Source: a virus
Length of the DNA: 37,677 nt
Virus record (IMG/VR): IMGVR_UViG_3300031857_000565
Span: 1-37,677 of that record
Direction: 5' to 3' (one strand)
Shown: in pieces, positions 30,129 to 37,652 of the stretch
How the letters are laid out: each line of letters begins with the position of its first letter
Numbering within the stretch: position 1 is the stretch's first letter
The notes under the pieces: model-generated
Seen by the model: the letters and a program-made list of their open reading frames with translations, nothing else
Told to the model about the DNA's origin: nothing
The model's database searches: none
Translations under genes and position numbers: made by a program

Positions 30129-30802
30129 TGGCAGTTGCTGGCTACCGAATTACAGAAGGCGGCGATAGTCGCATTCTGCAAAACGGGGATGTTCGCGTTA
30201 CCGAAGGCTTTCAAACAGCCGAAGCTGCTCTATCTGCCAGCAGCGGTTTTGATTTTCTTGGAGTATTAAACGCAACAGCCAGTGCGTCAATTACTAGTAC
30301 GTCTACTCTATCTGCATCTGGAGATGTTACTAGATATGGTGCAAGTATGGTGGCGAACAACAGCGCCGTTTCTGCAACAGGAGCACGAATTACGCAAGGT
30401 GCTAGTGCTTTGTCTGCAGAAGGTGCAATGGTTGCTTTCCCGCACCTTATTCTTAAAGGCGCAACCAATCTAAGTGGTAGTTCTACAATTAGCCCAGATG
30501 GTAGGGTTAAAAAGTATGTAGAAGTAGTAAGTGGACAAGCCATTTTTACTCGTATTCTTGAAAGCGAAGACACTCGCATCACAGAATCTGGCGATACTCG
30601 CATTACTAATATTATCCCAACTAACGAAATAGTAGGATCATTAGTAGCTTATGATGACTATACACCATTTAGCAGCACAGCCTATTATAAAACTGGTGGC
30701 GTGTGGAAACAATCAGATGTTTACGTTAAAAACAATGGTAATTGGACTGCACCGCTGGCGGTGTACAAAAAAATCTCTGGTAGCTGGAAAAGGATATACT
30801 AA
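30128..30802 (+). CDS. Tail/receptor-binding protein with RITE-type repeats (224 aa)
   Basis: The N-terminus YRITEGGDSRILQNGDVRVT and a central RILESEDTRITESGDTRIT are two copies of the same repeat. Between them lie Ser/Ala-rich beta strands (TSTSTLSASGDVTRYGASM). The C-terminus has KTGGVWKQSDVYVKNNGNW and AVYKKISGSWKRIY, a G-x-W-K carbohydrate- or tip-binding repeat common at phage fibre ends. Repeats and composition say tail-associated, surface-exposed. Confidence 0.7.
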   Translation: MAVAGYRITEGGDSRILQNGDVRVTEGFQTAEAALSASSGFDFLGVLNATASASITSTSTLSASGDVTRYGASMVANNSAVSATGARITQGASALSAEGAMVAFPHLILKGATNLSGSSTISPDGRVKKYVEVVSGQAIFTRILESEDTRITESGDTRITNIIPTNEIVGSLVAYDDYTPFSSTAYYKTGGVWKQSDVYVKNNGNWTAPLAVYKKISGSWKRIY

Positions 30803-31218
30803 TGGCTAACATTAAAATTTCGGACTTAACGGCTGCAGCAGCAGCGTCAGGTACGCAAGAGTTTGAGGTTAACGATAGCCTCACCAGTAAAAAAGTTACT
30901 GGCGCACAAATTCTTTCGTATGTTCAAGCAAACACAACTCCTGCATCAATTGGAGCACTAGCAACTTCAGCAATTGGTTCAACTGTTCAAGCATATGATG
31001 CAGACCTTGCTGACCTTGCGACAAACGGCCCCGGTACTGGAAACAACCAGTATGTAAAACGCGATGCTTCTGCTAAAGTTCCAATTGGTTCTACATGGAA
31101 AGTTTACGAATCAGGCGGTGTTTTGTTTTTTGAAGTAAGTGGTGTTGCAAAAGCAAAACTTGATGGCTCAGGCAACCTTACTGTAACGGGTAACGTTACT
31201 GCTTACGGGACTATGTAA
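30802..31218 (+). CDS. Tail-fibre like protein (138 aa)
   Basis: MANIKISDLTAAAAASGTQE, NDSLTSKKVTGAQILSYVQ, AYDADLADLATNGPGTGNN and FEVSGVAKAKLDGSGNLTVT are standard fibre-shaft phrases (ISDL..., DADL..., LDxxGNLTxxGxV). The stretch ends with a GNVTAYGTM segment, as where a chaperone or tip domain begins. It overlaps the previous stop (TAATG). Confidence 0.75.
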   Translation: MANIKISDLTAAAAASGTQEFEVNDSLTSKKVTGAQILSYVQANTTPASIGALATSAIGSTVQAYDADLADLATNGPGTGNNQYVKRDASAKVPIGSTWKVYESGGVLFFEVSGVAKAKLDGSGNLTVTGNVTAYGTM

Positions 31219-31220
31219 TT

Positions 31221-31736
31221 ATGCCGTTTCTTCAGTCGTCAGGTGCTATTTCTATTAATCACATTAAAACGTTATTTGGTGGCCCTGCTTCACCTGCACT
31301 TTCTAACTACTATCGGGGCGGGGCGTATATCCCATCGACAAAAAGCACAACCACTAGTGTTAGAGAACCATCTTCTGGCAATTACTATCAAATAGGTTCT
31401 GGCGGTTCAGTAGTTTCATATTACTGGACGGTGTTTAATAGTGGATTCACGCCCGGTGACCAGAATGGCACCAATAGGTATATGTGGAATAGGTTCCCTA
31501 ATCAGGGAGAATTATCTATAGGCGGTGGTGTTATTAACAGTTTTACTTCTGGTATTTATACATACTATAAAGGTTCTTATAGAGGGTACACATACGACTC
31601 TTATAACGGCTTAACTAACAGTTATTGGGGTATTTACAGAACATATCAAAGTAGTACCACAGTCAATATCAATACGAACGTCCCTACATCTGGGCAGATT
31701 TCTATAAGCCAATTTTACGGAGCAGAAAAACCATGA
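31221..31736 (+). CDS. Tail-fibre tip/receptor-binding protein (171 aa)
   Basis: MPFLQSSGAISINHIKTLFG, then SPALSNYYRGGAYIP at the N-terminus and GQISISQFYGAEKP at the C-terminus frame a Tyr/Ser/Gly-rich middle of beta strands. This ISINHI...LSNYYRGG...ISISQFYGA frame is widespread in phage and cyanophage tail proteins; the centre varies between phages and is the likely receptor-contact region. The next gene starts at the stop. Confidence 0.7.
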   Translation: MPFLQSSGAISINHIKTLFGGPASPALSNYYRGGAYIPSTKSTTTSVREPSSGNYYQIGSGGSVVSYYWTVFNSGFTPGDQNGTNRYMWNRFPNQGELSIGGGVINSFTSGIYTYYKGSYRGYTYDSYNGLTNSYWGIYRTYQSSTTVNINTNVPTSGQISISQFYGAEKP

Positions 31737-32104
31737 ATATTACTCGCGCACTAGTTGCTGTTTATGTATACCCGGAGTTCGCAGGAAGGATGAATGTAGT
31801 TCGCCGTGTTCATTGGCTTTTGAAATTTGAACAGGATGGCTTTAGCAGTGATGCTTATGTTGAAACGTTTTTAAACGTTGATAATATTACAAACTTTATT
31901 CCTGCCAACGAAATTGGGACAGAACAAGTATTGCAATGGGCGTTTGATACGCAAGGTGGTGATGAGTTTGTCGACACTCTGCGCCCATATCACGCTGAAC
32001 AGATCGCGTATCAGAAGTCAATTTCTGGTCAGCAGTCCTACACGGACGGGTTCGACTTCATCGTGCAAACCGCCGCTCCGACTGTGCCTTCTTCGGTGCT
32101 ATGA
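31733..32104 (+). CDS. Hypothetical tail-module protein (123 aa)
   Basis: The N-terminal half reads VVRRVHWLLKFEQDGFSSDA and DNITNFIPANEIGTEQVLQW, a frame seen in small phage proteins near fibres (VHW...PYxxLTExxVxxW type). The C-terminal DGFDFIVQTAAPTVPSSVL is short. Function unknown; probably a fibre assembly or accessory protein. Confidence 0.6.
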   Translation: MNITRALVAVYVYPEFAGRMNVVRRVHWLLKFEQDGFSSDAYVETFLNVDNITNFIPANEIGTEQVLQWAFDTQGGDEFVDTLRPYHAEQIAYQKSISGQQSYTDGFDFIVQTAAPTVPSSVL

Positions 32105-32454
32105 CCTCTCCCCTCGTTCACATTGGCTGTGTCGCCAATTTGTACTCCCGCATGATGCACTTTCGCAAAGCGGGAGACATAGAAATAGGTCACGCACACC
32201 AGTTTGACCACTTGACTCTACTAGCCAAGGGAAAACTTAAGGTTACTGTAGAAGGTCAAGTGACTGAGTTTACCGCCCCGCACATGATATACATCCACAA
32301 GGACAAAATACATGAGCTTGTAGCTATGGTTGACAATACTGTGGCTTACTGCATACACGCTTTACGTGATAAAGAAAATAACGAAATTCTTGATCCGTCT
32401 ATGATTCCTGCTGGAGTAAATCCTTTGTCTTTAGCTGGCCCCATTTGTTCTTAA
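32101..32454 (+). CDS. Cupin-fold protein (117 aa)
   Basis: A small beta-barrel with cupin-like metal motif GHAHQFDHLTLLAKGKLKV (H...H...E-like spacing; G-x-HxHxxDx) and EFTAPHMIYIHKDKIHELVA, matching cupin motifs 1 and 2 (PxGxxHxH..., G...PxxxxHxx). It starts over the previous stop (ATGA). Cupins bind metal and small molecules; in a tail module a role in modifying a surface sugar or in fibre maturation is a guess. Confidence 0.72.
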   Translation: MTSPLVHIGCVANLYSRMMHFRKAGDIEIGHAHQFDHLTLLAKGKLKVTVEGQVTEFTAPHMIYIHKDKIHELVAMVDNTVAYCIHALRDKENNEILDPSMIPAGVNPLSLAGPICS

Positions 32455-32469
32455 TTTAGTGTAAAATTT

Positions 32470-32694
32470 ATGGCAGAAGAAGTAACACACGCAGAAATTT
32501 ATGCTCGACTCATTGAAGTTGAAAGTAAAGTAGATTGTATTAATCAACGTACACAAGATGTAGTTGATGCCTTTAATGCTGCGCGTGGAGCTTTTACTGT
32601 GCTTGAGTTTATTGCTAAAATAGCTAAACCACTTTTATGGATAGGTGGTTTAGTTGCAGCAATTGGTGCAATGTGGTCTAACTACAAACCATAA
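32470..32694 (+). CDS. Small membrane protein, possible holin or accessory (74 aa)
   Basis: The N-terminus (MAEEVTHAEIYARLIEVESK) is a charged amphipathic helix; residues ~53-70 are one hydrophobic helix (PLLWIGGLVAAIGAMW). This resembles single-span holin-like proteins. It shares its stop with the next ATG (TAATG). The ribosome site is poor (GTGTAAAATTT), so expression may be low. Confidence 0.55.
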   Translation: MAEEVTHAEIYARLIEVESKVDCINQRTQDVVDAFNAARGAFTVLEFIAKIAKPLLWIGGLVAAIGAMWSNYKP

Positions 32695-33194
32695 TGGATC
32701 CAATTACAGCCGCAGCTACCGCGTTTGCAGCAGCACAAACGGCTGTAGCTACAATTAAAAAAGCACAAGCATTAGGTAAAGACATTTCCAACATTATTGG
32801 AGAGTTTGGTAAATTTTTTGATGCTAAAGACGTAGTTCAAAAAGCAGCAAATGATTTAGGTAAAAAAGGACAATCCGATACTAGTAAAGCATTAGAAATT
32901 GTAATGCATGCTGAACAGCTTAGACAAGCTGAAGAAGAACTAAAACATCTTTTAATTTACGGATATGGGCAAGCGGGTCTTTGGGAACAACTTCTTCTTG
33001 AACGCAGCAAGATACGTCAAGCTAAAGAACGAGAAGCGCGTGAGTTAGAACGTAAACGTAAAAAAATAGCTAAACAACGTGTAGATTGGGCAATTGGTAT
33101 TGCCGTTATGCTTGCAGTAGGAACAGCACTTACATCAATATTAATAATGATTGTTTCAGTAGTTAATTCAAGGGGTAACGCATGGATTGGTTAA
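32694..33194 (+). CDS. Tail-lysis module protein with C-terminal membrane helix (166 aa)
   Basis: Helical, with a LGKDISNIIGEFGKFFDAKD segment, a charged middle (REARELERKRKKIAKQ) and a C-terminal hydrophobic helix (IGIAVMLAVGTALTSILIMI). Proteins of this frame (MDPITA...AxxxIKKxxxLGKDI) are common in cyanophages and related viruses beside the lysis genes. Function unknown; an inner-membrane role in lysis timing would fit. Overlaps the next gene by 13 nt. Confidence 0.65.
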   Translation: MDPITAAATAFAAAQTAVATIKKAQALGKDISNIIGEFGKFFDAKDVVQKAANDLGKKGQSDTSKALEIVMHAEQLRQAEEELKHLLIYGYGQAGLWEQLLLERSKIRQAKEREARELERKRKKIAKQRVDWAIGIAVMLAVGTALTSILIMIVSVVNSRGNAWIG

Positions 33195-33673
33195 AACAAA
33201 TTGCACCAACAATTGCAACTGCACTAGGTGGCCCTCTTGCTGGCATGGCTGTATCAGCAATTGCTAAAGCTGTAGGTGTAGATGAGGATAAAGTACAAGA
33301 TTTAATTTCTAGCAATAAAATGACACCTGAACAAATTGCACAGGTTAAGATTGCCGAGATTGAACTTAAAAAACAAGAAAATGAATTGGGCCTCAACTTT
33401 GAGGCTCTTGCTGTAGATGATAGGAAGTCTGCTCGTGAAATGCAAGCAGCTACTCGGTCTTTAGTGCCTCCTATGCTTGCTGGTGCTGTAACTATTGGAT
33501 TTTTTGGCATTTTAGGCATGATGTTATTTGGAACAATGGACGCTAATAATCCTGCAATTTTAATGATGCTTGGTAGTCTAGGCACTGCGTGGACAGGTAT
33601 TATCGCCTATTATTTTGGTTCGTCTGCTGGTTCACAAGCTAAAACAGAAATGCTTTCTAAAACTAATAAATGA
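33182..33673 (+). CDS. Holin, 3TM superfamily-like
   Basis: An N-terminal apolar segment (GGPLAGMAVSAIAKAVG), the conserved TPEQIAQVKIAEIELKKQEN and AVDDRKSAREMQA stretch, then two hydrophobic helices (PPMLAGAVTIGFFGILGM and PAILMMLGSLGTAWTGIIAY) and YYFGSSAGSQAKTEML at the end: the pattern of the phage holin 3TM family. It would form lesions that release the M15 endolysin encoded next. The stop overlaps the endolysin start (ATGA-type, 4 nt). Confidence 0.82.
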   Translation: MDWLKQIAPTIATALGGPLAGMAVSAIAKAVGVDEDKVQDLISSNKMTPEQIAQVKIAEIELKKQENELGLNFEALAVDDRKSAREMQAATRSLVPPMLAGAVTIGFFGILGMMLFGTMDANNPAILMMLGSLGTAWTGIIAYYFGSSAGSQAKTEMLSKTNK

Positions 33674-34128
33674 CACAACTATCTAGAAACTTTACACTAG
33701 CAGAATTGTGCAAATCAGAAGTTGCTATTCGTCGCAACATTGATAACACTCCTTCTGAAAAAGTACAAAATAATTTACATATTCTTGTTGCTAATGTGCT
33801 ACAACCATTGCGTGATAAGTTTGGGCCAGTAACCATTAACAGTGGATATAGGAGTCCCGCAGTAAACACCGCTGTGGGAGGCAGCCCTTACAGCGATCAT
33901 TGTTTAGGTATGGCAGCAGACATTGAGATTGTAGGCATTGACAATAAAGTATTAGCTGAATACATCCAAGATAACTTTAAGTTTACTCAACTTATTTTAG
34001 AGTTTTACACAGACGATGTACCTGACAGTGGTTGGGTACATGTTTCGTATGATGAAAAAGATTTAAAGTGCCAAGTTCTTCGTGCCGTTAAAGAAAACGG
34101 CAAAACTGTTTATCATAAAGGAATTTAA
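33670..34128 (+). CDS. M15 family D-Ala-D-Ala peptidase endolysin
   Basis: This 152-residue protein begins with an HHxT/LysM-like [12 protein letters not shown] and has [34 protein letters not shown] (H77, D84) and SGWVHVSY (H124), the zinc-binding H...D...H of M15 VanY/endolysin peptidases, with E111 a candidate base. It cuts cross-linking peptides at lysis. No signal peptide, so it relies on the holin just upstream. Confidence 0.9.
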   Translation: MTQLSRNFTLAELCKSEVAIRRNIDNTPSEKVQNNLHILVANVLQPLRDKFGPVTINSGYRSPAVNTAVGGSPYSDHCLGMAADIEIVGIDNKVLAEYIQDNFKFTQLILEFYTDDVPDSGWVHVSYDEKDLKCQVLRAVKENGKTVYHKGI

Positions 34129-34129
34129 T

Positions 34130-34309
34130 ATGCCAATGGCTCAAGGTAAATCTCAAAAAGCAATTAGCAAGAACATTAAAGCAGAAATGAAGAAGGGTAA
34201 GCCTCAAAAGCAAGCCATTGCCATTGCACTAAGCAAAGCAGGTAAGTCACTACCTGAGCGTGGTGAGCGCACTGCTAAACACATGGCTAACAAAGCAAAG
34301 AAAAAATGA
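34130..34309 (+). CDS. Small basic protein, DUF6496-like (59 aa)
   Basis: AAAGGAATTTAAT precedes ATG 34130. The product [40 protein letters not shown], then a Lys/Arg-rich end is the DUF6496 pattern (KxxKPQKQAxAIALSxAGxS), frequent in aquatic phages. Strong positive charge suggests DNA binding or packaging. Family name recalled from memory. Confidence 0.75.
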   Translation: MPMAQGKSQKAISKNIKAEMKKGKPQKQAIAIALSKAGKSLPERGERTAKHMANKAKKK

Positions 34310-34572
34310 AGCTAGTGTATGTAGTGTGGGAAGACGCTACAGAGCTAGATGTGACAGCATGGGCAGAGCACGAGGAAGAATTTACATACACTCCCGTACA
34401 TTGTAAACAAGTAGGTTTCTTACTATACGATGGGCCTGAAGGCATTGTTGTTACGAATGGCGTAATTGAAGACGGCACTGTAGCTCGTCGAAACCAAATA
34501 CCTCGCGGTATGATTAGGAGAATTGAATGGTTGACCGAACCAAGTTCCTCGACGGAAGCGGCAAGCGAGTAG
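34306..34572 (+). CDS. Hypothetical protein (88 aa)
   Basis: A small beta-rich protein ([20 protein letters not shown], then [20 protein letters not shown] and [15 protein letters not shown]), a frame recurring upstream of small terminases (VxWxDA...GxLL...IPxxMI). Function unknown. It overlaps the DUF6496-like and small terminase genes. Confidence 0.68.
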   Translation: MKLVYVVWEDATELDVTAWAEHEEEFTYTPVHCKQVGFLLYDGPEGIVVTNGVIEDGTVARRNQIPRGMIRRIEWLTEPSSSTEAASE

Positions 34573-35006
34573 TTTTACAACTATTTAAAGAGTTTGCTAG
34601 AGTAGACGTTAAATTTAAACCCGTATATACACTGCAAGAGTGGAAAGAGGTCTTTTTAGACTGCCGTGATCCTTCTGAGTATAGTGTGGCTATGGCACTG
34701 CTAGGTGATTGGGATCACTGGTTAGAAGTGCGTAACCACCCTATTATTAAACCACACATTGATAAGTGGCATTCTGAACTGGAAGTTAAACTGCGTTCTG
34801 AAGCCATTCAACAGATGAAGGCACATGCTAAACAACCCGGAGGCACTGCAGCAGCTAAATGGTTGGCAGACAAAGGATATGCTCAGGAAGGGGCTAAAAA
34901 GCCCGTAGGACGGCCTAAGAAAGAAGAAGAGGTACTACCCCCTTCTGCAGGTCGAATTGCAGGTGATATGGCTCGTTTAGGTATTGTTGTAGGGGGTAAG
35001 AAGTAA
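34527..35006 (+). CDS. Terminase small subunit-like protein
   Basis: This 159-residue protein has FKPVYTLQEWKEVFLDCRDP, SEYSVAMALLGDWDHWLEVR, KPHIDKWHSELEVKLRSEAI and TAAAKWLADKGYA, a phrase set of podovirus small terminase/HTH proteins that sit immediately before terL. A Lys-rich linker (GAKKPVGRPKKEEE) contains an AT-hook-like GRPKK. It would recognise phage DNA for packaging. The start lies 46 nt inside the preceding gene. Confidence 0.78.
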   Translation: MVDRTKFLDGSGKRVVLQLFKEFARVDVKFKPVYTLQEWKEVFLDCRDPSEYSVAMALLGDWDHWLEVRNHPIIKPHIDKWHSELEVKLRSEAIQQMKAHAKQPGGTAAAKWLADKGYAQEGAKKPVGRPKKEEEVLPPSAGRIAGDMARLGIVVGGKK

Positions 35007-35275
35007 TGCCGTACATGACTAACGGAAAACGTGATTATAAAAAACAATATGAAAAGTATGACGGCAAAAACGACGTAAAAAAAGATCGTGCTAAACGCAA
35101 TGGTGCTCGTCGTATGTTAGAGCGTGAAGGCCGAGTGTCTAAAGGAGATGGTAATGATGTTGACCATAAAACACCACTTAGCAAAGGTGGAAGCAACGCT
35201 AAGAAAAATCTTCGTGTACGTTCGTCAACTGCTAACAAAAGTTTTTCACGCACTAAAACTGGGAAAATGAAATGA
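35006..35275 (+). CDS. Small basic HNH-like protein (89 aa)
   Basis: Very Lys/Arg-rich, with RKARKN-type RARRMLEREG and the HNH core NDVDHKTPLSKGGSNAKKNL, then RSSTANKSFSR: Asp-His followed by GG and N-L. The first zinc Cys pairs of typical HNH nucleases are missing, so it is a minimal or degenerate HNH. Such genes often neighbour terminases and may help cut or process packaged DNA. Confidence 0.75.
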   Translation: MPYMTNGKRDYKKQYEKYDGKNDVKKDRAKRNGARRMLEREGRVSKGDGNDVDHKTPLSKGGSNAKKNLRVRSSTANKSFSRTKTGKMK

Positions 35276-35460
35276 CCAAGAAACCAGCTAAGTCTAAAGT
35301 AAACGCCGCTGGTGTCTACACTAAACCCACCATGCGTAAGGCATTGTTTGAAAAAATTAAAGCAGGCAGTAAGGGTGGTGATCCCGGTGAATGGTCTGCA
35401 CGTAAAGCACAAATGCTTGCTCGTGAGTACAAAGCTAAAGGTGGAGGTTACAAATCGTGA
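35272..35460 (+). CDS. Small basic conserved protein (62 aa)
   Basis: Contains TMRKALFEKIKAGSKGGDPG and EWSARKAQMLAREYKAKGGG, a strongly conserved frame in aquatic phages and bacterial genomes (hypothetical). Highly Lys-rich with Gly clusters, so probably nucleic-acid binding. It overlaps both neighbours. Confidence 0.72.
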   Translation: MTKKPAKSKVNAAGVYTKPTMRKALFEKIKAGSKGGDPGEWSARKAQMLAREYKAKGGGYKS

Positions 35461-35603
35461 GCAAATCTGCTAAACATTATTTACCAAACGGGAAAGAATA
35501 TAAAGGCCCAGTGCATAAAATGGGCAACCAATTGCACACAGGCGCAAAACACTCTGAAAAAAGTCAAAAGCTAACGCATACACCACCTAAGAAAAAGAAA
35601 TGA
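35457..35603 (+). CDS. Small basic conserved protein (48 aa), GTG start
   Basis: GTG at 35457 overlaps the preceding stop; the product has KHYLPNGKEYKGPVHKMGNQ, then HTGAKHSEKSQKLTH and a KKKK tail. This His/Gly/Lys frame (HYxxNGKEYKGxxHKM...LHTGAxHTxxS) is recurrent in aquatic phages. The stop overlaps the next ATG (ATGA). Confidence 0.65.
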   Translation: MSKSAKHYLPNGKEYKGPVHKMGNQLHTGAKHSEKSQKLTHTPPKKKK

Positions 35604-35830
35604 AAAACCCACAACAATCGTTGCGCGAGTGGACTGCACAAAAGTGGCGTACTTCTGACGGCAAACCTTCTAAAGGCAAAAAGCGTTACCTACCTGATGC
35701 TGCTTGGAAAGCCCTGTCTCCTGCTGAAAAAGCTGCTACTAATAAAGCTAAAGCCAAAGGCAATGCTAAAGGTAAACAGTTTGTAGCTCAACCTAAAAAA
35801 ATTGCTGCTAAAACAGCTAAATATCGTTAA
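35600..35830 (+). CDS. Small basic conserved protein, DUF5872-like (76 aa)
   Basis: SLREWTAQKWRTSDGKPSKG, KKRYLPDAAWKALSPAEKAA and an Ala/Lys-rich tail fit the DUF5872-type frame (LxxWTxQxWxTxSGKPS...RYLPxxAxxALS). Lys-rich; likely DNA-associated. Name recalled from memory. Confidence 0.68.
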   Translation: MKNPQQSLREWTAQKWRTSDGKPSKGKKRYLPDAAWKALSPAEKAATNKAKAKGNAKGKQFVAQPKKIAAKTAKYR

Positions 35831-35838
35831 GGATAATT

Positions 35839-36120
35839 ATGGCTAAAGACCCTCGACTAGAACGTGCTGGCGTGTCTGGTTTTAACAAACCTAAGCGCAC
35901 TCCTAGCCATCCTACTAAATCACACGTTGTTGTTGCCAAAGAAGGCGATAAAGTAAAAACTATTCGATTTGGGCAGCAAGGTGTTTCTGGTAGCCCTAAG
36001 AAAGAAGGCGAATCTGAAAGCTACCGCAAGCGTCGTGAATCTTTTAAAGCTCGTCATGCCAGTAACATTTCTAAAGGTAAAATGAGTGCTGCTTATTGGG
36101 CAGACAAAGTTAAGTGGTAA
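35839..36120 (+). CDS. Small basic conserved protein, DUF6321-like (93 aa)
   Basis: HPTKSHVVVAKEGDKVKTIR, FGQQGVSGSPKK, SYRKRRESFKARHASNISKG and MSAAYWADKVKW are the phrases of a widespread DUF (I recall DUF6321). Basic N- and C-termini again suggest packaging- or nucleoid-associated function. The terminase ATG overlaps its stop. Confidence 0.75.
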   Translation: MAKDPRLERAGVSGFNKPKRTPSHPTKSHVVVAKEGDKVKTIRFGQQGVSGSPKKEGESESYRKRRESFKARHASNISKGKMSAAYWADKVKW

Positions 36121-37643
36121 TGACAGAAAAAGAACTAGTAAAACAGGCTGCGGAAGCAGACCTGTTAACTTTTATTAAACTTGTTGCACCGCATCGTGTA
36201 CTCGGTGCAGTGCATGAAGAGCTTTGTGTTTGGTGGCAACGTGAGGATGCTAAAGACAACCAGCTAGTGTTATTGCCTCGGGATCATCAAAAGTCAGCTA
36301 TGATTGCCTATCGTGTAGCACATCACATTACTAAGCATCCTGAAGCAACTGTACTGTATGTTTCTGCAACAGCTAACCTTGCAGAGAAGCAGTTAAAAGC
36401 TGTAAAAGATATTTTGCTGTCAGACATTTATCGTTTTTATTGGCCCGAAATGGTCAATGAATTGGAAGGTAAGCGTGAACGTTGGGCTGTGGATGAAATT
36501 AGCGTAGACCACCCTAAACGAAAAGCAGAAGGCATTCGTGATGCGACTATTAAAGCAGCAGGTATCACTGCTAACGTAACCGGGCTACACTGCTCGGTTG
36601 CTGTGCTTGATGACGTAGTGGTGCCTGACAATGCTTATACGCAGTTAGGTCGTGAACAAGTTAGAGCGTTTTACTCACAACTATCTTCTATTGAATCTAC
36701 TGGTGCAAAAGAATGGGCAGTAGGTACTCGTTACCATCCCGGTGATTTGTACAAAGACATGATGGAGATGACTGAAACCTACTATGATGAAGAAACTGAC
36801 ACTGAAGTAGAACTAGAAGTGTATGAAGTATTTGAGCGCACTGTAGAAACTAATGGTGAATTTCTTTGGCCTAAACAACGCCGAACAGATGGTAAGACGT
36901 TTGGTTTTGATGCTAAAGAACTAGCACGTAAAAAAGCTAAATATCTAGACATTACTCAGTTTTACGCTCAATATTACAACAACCCAAATGCTGTAGAAAC
37001 ACAGCTTATTGACCGAAGCCGTTTTAACTATTATGACAGGGACAAGATTGAAAATTTTAGTGGGGCTTGGTATTTTGGTGATAAGCTTCTACATGTGTAC
37101 GCAGCGATGGATTTTGCATACACAGTCAACCATAATTCAGACTATACAGTTATTGCAGTAGTTGGTGTAGACGAAGATAATAACTACTACATTTTAGATA
37201 TTGACCGATTTAAAACAAATAAAATTTCTGTGATGTATGACAGAGCAGAATCGGTATTTAGAAAGTGGAGATTTAAAAAAATGCGCTGTGAAGTTGTAGC
37301 AGCACAGCGACTTATTGTTACACAGTTTAAAGATTACATGCGTAGTCAAAACATCGTATTTACTGTGGAAGAATATAATCCTCCACGTAACATGAGTAAA
37401 ACAGAGCGAATTGCAGCTATTCTAGAACCTCGTTATAACAACAATCAGATTTGGCATTACAAAGGTGGTAACTGCCAGATTCTAGAAGAAGAACTCATTA
37501 TGAACAACCCAGAGCATGATGACGTTAAAGATGCTGTGGCTTCATGTGTTGAAATTTGTAAGTCTCCAATTTCTAGCAGAACTTGGGGTCGTAAATCTAA
37601 CGTAGTAGCTTTTAATAGCAAGTTTGGTGGCGTAGCCTACTAA
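36120..37643 (+). CDS. Terminase large subunit (DNA packaging ATPase/nuclease), T7-like
   Basis: The ATPase shows QLVLLPRDHQKSAMIAYR (Walker A-like, near residue 55), TVLYVSATANLAEKQLK, then Walker B SVAVLDDVVVP (D164-D165) and VGTRYHPGDLYK. The nuclease half has YAAMDFAYTVNHNSDYTVI (Asp near 331), YYILDIDRF and HDDVKDAVASC. T7-type terminases show this order. The start is ATG 36120, overlapping the previous stop (TAATG); a GTG 6 nt upstream is less likely. It pumps DNA into the prohead with the small terminase. The next gene, probably the portal in T7-like order, begins at 37653. Confidence 0.93.
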   Translation: MTEKELVKQAAEADLLTFIKLVAPHRVLGAVHEELCVWWQREDAKDNQLVLLPRDHQKSAMIAYRVAHHITKHPEATVLYVSATANLAEKQLKAVKDILLSDIYRFYWPEMVNELEGKRERWAVDEISVDHPKRKAEGIRDATIKAAGITANVTGLHCSVAVLDDVVVPDNAYTQLGREQVRAFYSQLSSIESTGAKEWAVGTRYHPGDLYKDMMEMTETYYDEETDTEVELEVYEVFERTVETNGEFLWPKQRRTDGKTFGFDAKELARKKAKYLDITQFYAQYYNNPNAVETQLIDRSRFNYYDRDKIENFSGAWYFGDKLLHVYAAMDFAYTVNHNSDYTVIAVVGVDEDNNYYILDIDRFKTNKISVMYDRAESVFRKWRFKKMRCEVVAAQRLIVTQFKDYMRSQNIVFTVEEYNPPRNMSKTERIAAILEPRYNNNQIWHYKGGNCQILEEELIMNNPEHDDVKDAVASCVEICKSPISSRTWGRKSNVVAFNSKFGGVAY

Positions 37644-37652
37644 GAGGATAAT

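Noticed and set aside
11585-30300. CRISPR-like array for the recurring palindromes
   Set aside because: Spacing is irregular (150 to ~2000 bp), the repeats are only 10 bp, they lie inside genes, and there are no spacers or cas genes.
35035-35412. 125-codon reverse frame opposite the HNH-like and small basic genes
   Set aside because: It is a shadow of lysine-rich codons (AAA/AAG read as Phe/Leu) with no ribosome site.
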